This document shows, piece after piece, positions 1 to 5,143 of a stretch of DNA of 5,143 nt. The notes beneath the pieces are model-generated. The model was not told the DNA's origin, did no database searches, and was given only the letters and a program-made list of their open reading frames with translations. Positions within the stretch are counted from its first letter, which is position 1; every line of letters begins with the position of its first letter. The DNA comes from Ruminococcaceae bacterium UBA4306 (lineage in GTDB: Bacteria > Bacillota > Clostridia > Oscillospirales > Acutalibacteraceae), in NCBI GenBank assembly GCA_002394725.1, contig DGUQ01000018.1, positions 1 to 5,143 of the forward strand, written 5' to 3'. The translations under genes and the position numbers were made by a program.

Positions 1-47
1 GTGTTTTATTGCTACTTAGTATGAAACATCATTGAGGTGATTTGATG

Positions 48-503
48 CTACAGCTCTTTGATCAGCTTGACAAATCTGCCGTATTCATCCTCCCCGATGT
101 GAACGATCCTGTCAAAGCCCATCTGAGCATACAATCGCAGTGCAGGATAATTGTCCAGATCTACACCGATAGACAGTTCGCGATAACCTTCCTGCTGTGC
201 TTTGCGGATGATGAAATCCACGAGCTTTTTGCCGATTCCCTGTCTGCGATATTCGTCCTTCACGATCAGGCGTGAAACATACAATCGCCTGTCGGGGATG
301 GTATACTGCGGATCACCGGCATCGGTAACGATGGAGATCTCTCCGATATAATCACCGTCGATCCGATAGATGTAAGTTGTGCGAATCCCCTCACGCATTT
401 CCCTGAGAAACCGCGCAGCGAGCTCACCTTGCTTCTGCATATCCCAAATGTTACCGCACTTGTCAAAATCTGACAGATCAAGCCTGATAATATCAGCCTT
501 CAT
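48..503 (-). CDS. GNAT family N-acetyltransferase
   Basis: This 151-residue protein is a complete single GNAT domain. Motif A, the acetyl-CoA pyrophosphate loop, is VKDEYRRQGIGKKL (residues 81-94, with RRQGIG at 86-91). It follows the beta-4 strand LYVSRLIV. Motif B is NYPALRLYAQMGF (118-130), typical of enzymes that acetylate amines. The front half (ELAARFLREMREG, then IYRIDGDYIGEISIV) forms the acceptor side. The GDPQYTIPDRRLY segment resembles a group of uncharacterised clostridial acetyltransferases that I recall. The acceptor substrate cannot be assigned. The ATG at 503 lies inside the 3' end of the YczE-like gene (11-base overlap), with GAGG nine bases upstream, so translation is probably coupled. 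It appears to be the last gene of the operon, and no convincing terminator is visible in the 47 bases after its TAG. Base composition is about 50% GC, lower than its neighbour. Confidence 0.88.
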   Translation of the reverse strand: MKADIIRLDLSDFDKCGNIWDMQKQGELAARFLREMREGIRTTYIYRIDGDYIGEISIVTDAGDPQYTIPDRRLYVSRLIVKDEYRRQGIGKKLVDFIIRKAQQEGYRELSIGVDLDNYPALRLYAQMGFDRIVHIGEDEYGRFVKLIKEL

Positions 504-1161
504 CTTTCTTTTCCTCTTTCGGTTTGCCGAGCATCGGCTGAGCGACCCGGACGTTGAAGAAGGTGATCAGCGGACCCATGAAGAACGCGGTGATGATCGT
601 GCCGACGCCGACCGAGCCGAAGATCCCGGTAAGGTTCTGTCCGGCGAGCAGCAGCAGGATCACGCCCAGCGTCACGCAGACAAGGTCGCAGATCACACGG
701 CAGTAGGCGAACTTGAGCTTATGCTGCCGCTGTGACCAGACCAGCGCGACCGCGTCATAGGTGGACACGCCGAGATCGGCGGTAAAATACAGCGCCGACG
801 ACAGGCACAGGATCACGATCGCGATCAAAAGGATCACGATCCGCAGCCATAACGACGCGTCGGGCATGAGCTTTTCACACAAGCCTTGAGAGAACTCGAC
901 GATATAGCCGAGCAGGAAAAGGTTGATGAAGGTGGCGATACCGATCTTCTTGCGGTCAAAGATCAGCGCGAACAACAGCAGGATCGCGTTCACGATCACA
1001 TACAGCGTACCGAAGCGGATCGGGATGACCGCGTCCAGACCGCTCATCAGCGACTGGAACGGATCGACGCCGAGGGCAGCAAACTTGAACATGCCGACGC
1101 TGACGCCGCAGATTGCGACGCCCAGTATACTCATGATGATCCTCTTGACCATTTGATTCAT
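493..1161 (-). CDS. YczE/YitT-like polytopic membrane protein
   Basis: This 222-residue, strongly hydrophobic protein has about six likely membrane segments, read by eye: residues ~8-28, 50-68, 73-90, 105-128, 152-173 and 183-203. A charged tail (GKPKEEKKDEG) follows and is probably cytoplasmic. The motif FAALGVDPFQSL (~27-38) recurs as FTADLGVSTYDAV (~126-138), each preceded by a hydrophobic segment. This points to an internal duplication like that of the YczE/YyaS/YitT family. Members of this family are widespread in Firmicutes; molecular function and any substrate are not established, so transport is only a guess. Translation starts at the ATG at 1161, with AAGGAG eight bases upstream and a four-base ATGA overlap with the phosphoesterase stop. 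The 3' end overlaps the acetyltransferase start by 11 bases. GC is clearly higher here (about 60% in hand-counted rows) than in the next gene. Confidence 0.8.
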   Translation of the reverse strand: MNQMVKRIIMSILGVAICGVSVGMFKFAALGVDPFQSLMSGLDAVIPIRFGTLYVIVNAILLLFALIFDRKKIGIATFINLFLLGYIVEFSQGLCEKLMPDASLWLRIVILLIAIVILCLSSALYFTADLGVSTYDAVALVWSQRQHKLKFAYCRVICDLVCVTLGVILLLLAGQNLTGIFGSVGVGTIITAFFMGPLITFFNVRVAQPMLGKPKEEKKDEG

Positions 1162-1760
1162 ATTCCCTGCTCCTTTGTATCGATGACCGCGTGCTCAAAG
1201 GCGTTGATCACGATGGTTTTTCCGTGTTGATCCCGTTGCGGAATGCGAAAATCATAATTGCGATGGATGTGCCCGTGGATAAAATACGACGGTTCATATT
1301 TGTCCATCAGGGTGTGAAAGCATTGGAACCCCCTGTGGGGGATCGTTTCAAAATCGTTGAGCCCGAAGGCGGCGGCATGGGTGAGCAATATATCAAAGCC
1401 GTGGTGCTTTTTCAGCGGAAGCCATAGCTTGCGGACGCGGCTTTTCATCTGCCGTTCGGTATACATATACGCGCCGTCGCGGTATCGGTTGGCGCCGCCG
1501 AGTCCGAGGATCCGCAAACCGCCGACCGTAACAATGCTGTCATCGGCGCAGATACATCCCTGCGGATCGCGGCCGTAGCTGTCATCGTGATTGCCGTGGA
1601 CATAGACCAGCGGACAGCGCGCCATCGTGACCAAAAACTCCAGATACTCGGGTCTCAAATCGCCGCAGGACAGGATCAGATCAAACTCATCCAAAATACC
1701 GGGTCGGTAGTATTCGTAGTAACGGTCGGACGGAACGTCAGACACTGCGAGTATCTTCAT
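1158..1760 (-). CDS. Calcineurin-like metallophosphoesterase family protein
   Basis: This 200-residue protein is about the length of a stand-alone MPE domain and has no signal peptide, so it is probably cytoplasmic. Metal-site motifs seen in order are VSD at residues 6-8, SCGD (Asp34), GNHD (56-59), THA (His128) and GHIH (163-166). The first motif, normally DxH, reads D8-V-P here, so one metal-binding His is absent. I recall related clostridial proteins that also lack it and share the CGDLxPEYLEFLVTM and HRGFxCF blocks; this was not checked. The fold hydrolyses phosphomono- or diesters, but no substrate can be assigned. The start ATG at 1760 overlaps the stop of the BMP fusion gene by four bases. 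GAGGG lies nine bases upstream, with a closer AGGAGA. The stop overlaps the next gene by ATGA. The constant pairing with the upstream gene suggests a shared ligand or pathway (inference). Confidence 0.85.
   Translation of the reverse strand: MKILAVSDVPSDRYYEYYRPGILDEFDLILSCGDLRPEYLEFLVTMARCPLVYVHGNHDDSYGRDPQGCICADDSIVTVGGLRILGLGGANRYRDGAYMYTERQMKSRVRKLWLPLKKHHGFDILLTHAAAFGLNDFETIPHRGFQCFHTLMDKYEPSYFIHGHIHRNYDFRIPQRDQHGKTIVINAFEHAVIDTKEQGI
1170..1175 (-). promoter_or_regulatory. Strong internal ribosome binding site for the YczE-like gene
   Basis: AAGGAG lies eight bases before the ATG at 1161, inside the last codons of the phosphoesterase gene. Together with the ATGA overlap it supports the chosen start and independent or re-initiating translation of the membrane protein. 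Confidence 0.7.
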
Positions 1761-3709
1761 TCTCCTGTTCCCTCTTTCTGTTCCGCGCTCATTCTCGCCT
1801 GTCGGATGCCGACCATATCCACGGTCGCCTTGCCGACGTCGGAGAGCTCGTCATAGGTCGGGATACTGCCGATGACATTATCCACCAGATAATCCATGCT
1901 GATGATCTGCTCCAAACTCAGCTCATGCTGGCGCGAGCCGATGATCTCACCGCTTTGGGTATAGAACGGCGTGAGGAAGGGCTTACCGGCGCCGTTGATC
2001 AGACTGCTGCGGAAGAAATCGGCGTATCGGCGTGACGGGAGCGGTAAGGCAGGGGCGTATTCGATATCGACAACACCAGCTGACATGCCCCAGTAATAGT
2101 TCAGCGCGCGTGCCGTGTTGATGTATTCGCTCTTGATGGTTTTATCCAATGCGGAGCGCAGGATCTTCTCATAATACACGCCCCACTTCCACACGGGGAC
2201 GGCAAGCAGATCGGTCTTGTCGCGTCCGATGTGGGACAGTCCGAAGCTGTGACGGTCGTCCTCGATATAGCGCGCGGTATCCTGTGAGGAAATGAGATGG
2301 ATGTGCTGACGGTTCAGCGACAGCGCCGCTTCCTTGGCGCCCTTGACGGACGACCACTCGAGAAACACCTTGGTGCGCGGATTCGCCATCTGCGCGCCGA
2401 GGGCAAAGGCGTTGATGCCGGCGATCTGACCGTAGATCGGATAGTCGCAAACGTAGCCCAGCCGACCGCTCTTTGTCATCGAGCCTGCCAGCACGCCGAG
2501 GATGAACTTGACCTCATACATCCGCGGATAGTAGGTGCGGACATAGCGGTGCGAGGTGTTCAGCGAGCAATTCATCACAACGGTATCCGGATACTCCACC
2601 GCGGCGCGCAGAGAGGCGTTGAGCATACGGGGTGACACCGTAAAGATGATCCTGTTGCCGTCTTTGATCGCCCTCTCCAGCACCTCGAAGGCGTCCCTCT
2701 CACCGTCGCAGATATAGACGGAGGTATCAACCTGATCGCCGAGAACGGTCTGCGCGTGCTGTCTGCCCATCTCATGATCGCTGATCCAGCCCGATTTTTC
2801 GGGCACGATATCGTAGACGAAGGCGGCTTTGAGCTTTGGGGGCTTTGCGATAGGCAGCACCTTTGACAGCACCGACTGCTTCTTCTCCTCGGAGGGAGAC
2901 GCTTTAAGCTCGATGACGTCGTCCTGCTCCTTGAGCGTGATCTCTTCCCATATCTTTTTGAGGTTGATACGGATGGTATCCTCCCCTGCGTTTTGCAGCT
3001 CGTAATAGCCGTAGATACGGATATACGCCAGCATTGCGTCGCCGATGGTGATCTTCAATTTGTCGCCGCCGTTTTCTTTGTATGCTCTTTCAAAAAAGTA
3101 ATACGCGCCGGAGAACCGCCGCTGTTCCTCAATGCTCCAGTATTCATCGAACGGCTTGCCCATATAGCGGAGCAGCTCTCTGTAGCCGCCGCGCTTGGAG
3201 CACTCGATAAAGTTGATCTTGGTATAGCGGTTGAACTCGAGATATTCATAATAGAGCCGAACCTCTTCGCTGTCGGTTTTCTCGGGCATGATACGGATCA
3301 CGTTTGCCGGAATGCTGTAGGCGTCGCAGTATTTGAGCACGCTGACGCGCTTGTTGCCCTCCTCGACATAATAGCGGTTGAGATATTCATAGACCTTGAT
3401 CGGCTCGCGAATACCCTCGCTGATGTGCGAGCGATAGAGCGCCTCCCATTTGTCGGCAAACTCCGTCCCCTCCTCAAGGATCGGGAGGAAGCTCGCGGAA
3501 AAGGCATTGAGCCTGCCGCTCGTCTTCGTGCCGACGATGAACCATACGGGGATCTGGAGCACGCCGAGATGGATCCCCGTCAGCGCCTTTTCGGGAGGGA
3601 TGATCTCATCCAACGCCGGCAGATAGGGATCCTCGTTTTTGGCGATTTTAGCGCGGACTTCCTTTTGTCCGAGCTTGAGGGCTTCTTTATAATACAATTC
3701 CTGTTGCAT
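1757..3709 (-). CDS. Cytoplasmic ParB-like / BMP-family (Med/PnrA-type) fusion protein, putative ligand-sensing regulator
   Basis: This is a 650-residue protein (661 if the TTG at 3742 were used). Residues 1-60 are a charged helical start, YKEALKLGQK. Residues ~99-140 resemble the ParB N-terminal/Srx fold: REPIKVYEYLNRYYVEEGNKR, then an IPANVIRI strand. GNKR stands where ParB has its GERR nucleotide-contact motif. A helical region follows to ~255, then a charged linker (~260-292). Residues ~293-604 are a basic-membrane-protein (BMP) periplasmic-binding fold. Typical blocks there are AAFVYDIVPEKSGWISDHEM, the LGVLAGSMTKSGRLGYV stretch, IAGINAFALGAQMANP and VKGAKEAALSL. BMP proteins usually bind nucleosides outside the membrane. 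This one has no signal peptide or lipobox, so it probably works in the cytoplasm, as does B. subtilis Med, a BMP-fold regulator. It is the first gene of the four-gene operon, and its TGA overlaps the phosphoesterase ATG (ATGA). Function and ligand are unknown; automatic annotation as a transporter lipoprotein would be misleading. Confidence 0.8.
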   Translation of the reverse strand: MQQELYYKEALKLGQKEVRAKIAKNEDPYLPALDEIIPPEKALTGIHLGVLQIPVWFIVGTKTSGRLNAFSASFLPILEEGTEFADKWEALYRSHISEGIREPIKVYEYLNRYYVEEGNKRVSVLKYCDAYSIPANVIRIMPEKTDSEEVRLYYEYLEFNRYTKINFIECSKRGGYRELLRYMGKPFDEYWSIEEQRRFSGAYYFFERAYKENGGDKLKITIGDAMLAYIRIYGYYELQNAGEDTIRINLKKIWEEITLKEQDDVIELKASPSEEKKQSVLSKVLPIAKPPKLKAAFVYDIVPEKSGWISDHEMGRQHAQTVLGDQVDTSVYICDGERDAFEVLERAIKDGNRIIFTVSPRMLNASLRAAVEYPDTVVMNCSLNTSHRYVRTYYPRMYEVKFILGVLAGSMTKSGRLGYVCDYPIYGQIAGINAFALGAQMANPRTKVFLEWSSVKGAKEAALSLNRQHIHLISSQDTARYIEDDRHSFGLSHIGRDKTDLLAVPVWKWGVYYEKILRSALDKTIKSEYINTARALNYYWGMSAGVVDIEYAPALPLPSRRYADFFRSSLINGAGKPFLTPFYTQSGEIIGSRQHELSLEQIISMDYLVDNVIGSIPTYDELSDVGKATVDMVGIRQARMSAEQKEGTGE

Positions 3710-3715
3710 CTGAAT

Positions 3716-3719
3716 CTCC
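3716..3719 (-). promoter_or_regulatory. Ribosome binding site that decides the start of the ParB-like/BMP gene
   Basis: GGAG stands six bases before the ATG at 3709-3707, an ideal spacing. Two upstream in-frame alternatives are weaker. ATG at 3721 has GGGAG ten bases away, but inside the terminator stem. TTG at 3742 lies in the loop of that hairpin. The 3709 start gives a protein beginning MQQELYYKEALKLGQK. Confidence 0.6.
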
Positions 3720-3725
3720 ATGGAT

Positions 3726-3756
3726 AAAAAGCTCCCGTGCAAAGCATAGGAGCTTT
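3726..3756 (-). terminator. Rho-independent terminator-like hairpin after the amylosucrase gene
   Basis: On the minus strand AAAGCTCC (3756-3749) pairs perfectly with GGAGCTTT (3735-3728). A small inner TGC/GCA stem closes on a TTT loop, and the RNA continues into a run of five U (3730-3726). It begins 15 bases after the amylosucrase stop codon, the usual place for an intrinsic terminator. The stem has few GC pairs, so termination may be partial. The same bases can form an alternative short stem, AAAGC (3756-3752) with GCTTT (3745-3741), which would break the terminator. The hairpin also sits just upstream of the next gene's start, so it may act as an attenuator in that gene's leader. Folding energy was not computed. 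Confidence 0.7.
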
Positions 3757-3770
3757 CATGATATTTGCTG

Positions 3771-5143
3771 TTATAGGGGTCGATCGACGAGCACCCACAA
3801 AAAGCCGTAGGGCTTTAAGGTATACGACAAGCCGCGGAGCTTCTCTCCGCTGATCAGATCGACGCCCGACAGGATCCCGTCAAAGTAAGCAGGCTGTTCC
3901 TCCGCGCTGAAATTGAAGAAGGCGCAGAGCCTTTCTCCCTGATACTCACGCTTGATCCCTAAAACATGGTCGTTGACGGTATCGATCACGGAAAAGTCCG
4001 CCGACGCGGTGAACACCTTGTGCTTCCGTCGGATATCCTCGAGCGTCAACAATGCCTGATAAACGGCGCCTTCGACCGACTTGTTATCATGACGCTTCTT
4101 CGCCTTGTTCCAGTCGAGCTTGCCGCGGTGCAGATAGCGGCTGTCCGCCTTTTTATCGGGGTCATTATGATAGCTCTCGTCGTTGAGCTGCGCTATCTCG
4201 TCGCCGCTGTAGATAACGGGGATGCCGCTCTGGGTCAGCATATAGGCGTGGAGCATGATATCGCAGTCGAGCGCGGTTTTCAGCGCCTTTTTGTCACCCT
4301 TTGCCAACGCCGTTTCGATACCGCACAGACTCGCGGTCGTGCCGCACAGCCGCGCGTCGCCGAGGCTTTCATCATCATTATACAACTCACCGCGCGAGGG
4401 ACTCCCCTCGAATTTGCCGGTGAAATAATCGTTTAAAAATCTTTTATGCGGCACCTCGCTCATACCAAAGCCGCTCAGATAATCATAGTCGAGTCCCCAG
4501 CCGATGTCATCGTGACACCGCAGATAGTTGAGGAACACATAGTCCTTGGGCAGCTCGGAGAGCTGCTGCATCTGGCGGCTGAGCAGCCGCACATCCTTGG
4601 TCGCCACGGTGTGCCATGTGCTCGCCATGGTGGTGACGTTGTACAGCATGTGGCACTCGGGCTTTTCCTTAGTGCCGAAGTACGGCGCGACCTTAGAGGG
4701 CTCCATCACGACCTCACCGAGCAAGAGCACCGACGGACAGACGATCTCAGAGATAATGCGCATCATGCGCACGAGCTTGTGCACGGTCGGCAGGTTCCGG
4801 CAGTTGGTGCCGAGCTCCTTCCAGATATAGGGCACCGCGTCGAGGCGGATGATGTCGATGCCGCGGTTGCACAGCGACAGCATATTGCACACCATGTCGT
4901 TGAATACGACGCAGTTGCCGTAGTTGAGATCCCACTGATAGGGATAGAAGGTGGTCATCACGATGTCGCCGCTGTCGAGCTGCGTGAAATTGCCCGGAGC
5001 GGTGGTCGGGAACACCTGCGGAACGGTGCGCTCGAACTCAAACGGAACGTCCCAGTTATCAAAAAAGAAATAGCGCTTTCTCGCGTCCTCGTCGCCCGCG
5101 CGCGCCGCCTTAGCCCACGCGTGATCCTCGCTGGTGTGGTTCA
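3771..5143 (-). CDS. Amylosucrase-like glycoside hydrolase family 13 (GH13_4), 5'-partial
   Basis: The gene runs off the right edge, so about the first third is missing. The visible part is ~456 residues, and a complete amylosucrase is about 640. Reading continues in frame to the window edge and begins NHTSEDHAWA, the conserved region II-like NHTS segment of the (beta/alpha)8 barrel. The GTG at 5015 is internal, not the start. In visible numbering, RLDA carries the nucleophile Asp at about 101, LLGEVV the acid/base Glu at about 143, and RCHDD the third catalytic Asp at about 211. These match Neisseria polysaccharea amylosucrase D286/E328/D393 from memory. ADSRYLHRG (Arg ~335) matches its sucrose-pocket R509. 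A B'-like insert follows HDDIGW, and a beta-sandwich C domain ends with LKPYGFLWVL. The family transfers glucose from sucrose to alpha-1,4-glucan, releasing fructose. Sucrose hydrolysis is an alternative activity. Export cannot be judged without the N-terminus. The family is clear; the exact specificity is inferred. Confidence 0.88.
   Translation of the reverse strand, partial: NHTSEDHAWAKAARAGDEDARKRYFFFDNWDVPFEFERTVPQVFPTTAPGNFTQLDSGDIVMTTFYPYQWDLNYGNCVVFNDMVCNMLSLCNRGIDIIRLDAVPYIWKELGTNCRNLPTVHKLVRMMRIISEIVCPSVLLLGEVVMEPSKVAPYFGTKEKPECHMLYNVTTMASTWHTVATKDVRLLSRQMQQLSELPKDYVFLNYLRCHDDIGWGLDYDYLSGFGMSEVPHKRFLNDYFTGKFEGSPSRGELYNDDESLGDARLCGTTASLCGIETALAKGDKKALKTALDCDIMLHAYMLTQSGIPVIYSGDEIAQLNDESYHNDPDKKADSRYLHRGKLDWNKAKKRHDNKSVEGAVYQALLTLEDIRRKHKVFTASADFSVIDTVNDHVLGIKREYQGERLCAFFNFSAEEQPAYFDGILSGVDLISGEKLRGLSYTLKPYGFLWVLVDRPL

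Noticed and set aside
29..47. Possible terminator after the acetyltransferase (CATCA...TGATG followed by TTT)
   Set aside because: The stem has only five or six pairs with an 11-base loop, is poor in GC and has a short U-tract.
45..275. Plus-strand reading frame with a good Shine-Dalgarno-like GAGGTGA just before its ATG
   Set aside because: It lies entirely antisense to the well-supported acetyltransferase, and its protein shows no recognisable motif. One chance SD-like match is not enough.
2993..3727. Long plus-strand open frame of 244 codons
   Set aside because: It is antisense to the ParB-like/BMP gene and arises from the GC-biased codons of that gene. The product resembles no family and no suitable ribosome binding site is evident.
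3710..3742. Longer form of the ParB-like/BMP protein starting at TTG 3742 or ATG 3721
   Set aside because: The TTG lies in the hairpin loop, and the only SD for 3721 lies in the stem. GGAG six bases before ATG 3709 fits better, and the extra residues add no conserved sequence.
3770..3800. Candidate promoter TTGTGG / TATAAC
   Set aside because: The -10 is good, but the -35 matches only three of six bases and the spacer is 19. TATAA is also the last coding and stop codons of the amylosucrase gene. Too weak to list as a feature.
3771..5015. GTG at 5015 as the true start of the amylosucrase gene
   Set aside because: The frame stays open to the window edge and upstream codons encode family-typical NHTS...DNWDVPFEFE sequence, so the gene is truncated by the window rather than starting there.

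Overview
The window looks like a chromosomal segment of an anaerobic Firmicute, most likely a Clostridia/Ruminococcaceae-type gut bacterium. This is inferred from strong GGAG/AGGAG ribosome binding sites, tightly overlapped genes, moderately high GC with GC-ending codons, and protein types I recall as typical of that group. The exact species cannot be told. All genes lie on the minus strand, so transcription runs from high to low coordinates. No RNA gene, mobile element, CRISPR array or long non-coding stretch is seen.

Region by region, in transcription order. (1) 5143-3771: the C-terminal ~456 residues of an amylosucrase-type GH13 enzyme, cut by the window edge at its 5' end. (2) 3770-3710: a 61-base intergenic gap containing a terminator-like hairpin with a U-tract. 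(3) 3709-1757: a 650-residue protein with a ParB-like N-terminal region joined to a BMP/Med-type (PnrA-like) periplasmic-binding fold, with no signal peptide. (4) 1760-1158: a calcineurin-like metallophosphoesterase that lacks the usual His of the first metal motif. (5) 1161-493: a YczE/YitT-like polytopic membrane protein. (6) 503-48: a GNAT acetyltransferase. Positions 1-47 hold only the short 3' flank of the last gene.

Genes 3 to 6 overlap end to start by 4, 4 and 11 bases and are very probably one translationally coupled operon. The amylosucrase gene is separated from them by the hairpin, and there is little room for an independent promoter after it. The operon is therefore expressed by read-through, or from a promoter inside the 3' end of the amylosucrase gene. 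The enzyme uses sucrose to make or extend alpha-glucan. The four downstream genes have no established joint pathway. A cytoplasmic ligand sensor (ParB-like plus BMP), a phosphoesterase, a membrane protein and an acetyltransferase could form a small-molecule sensing and processing module, but that is inference.

The most interesting item is the ParB-like/BMP fusion and its coupling to the unusual phosphoesterase.
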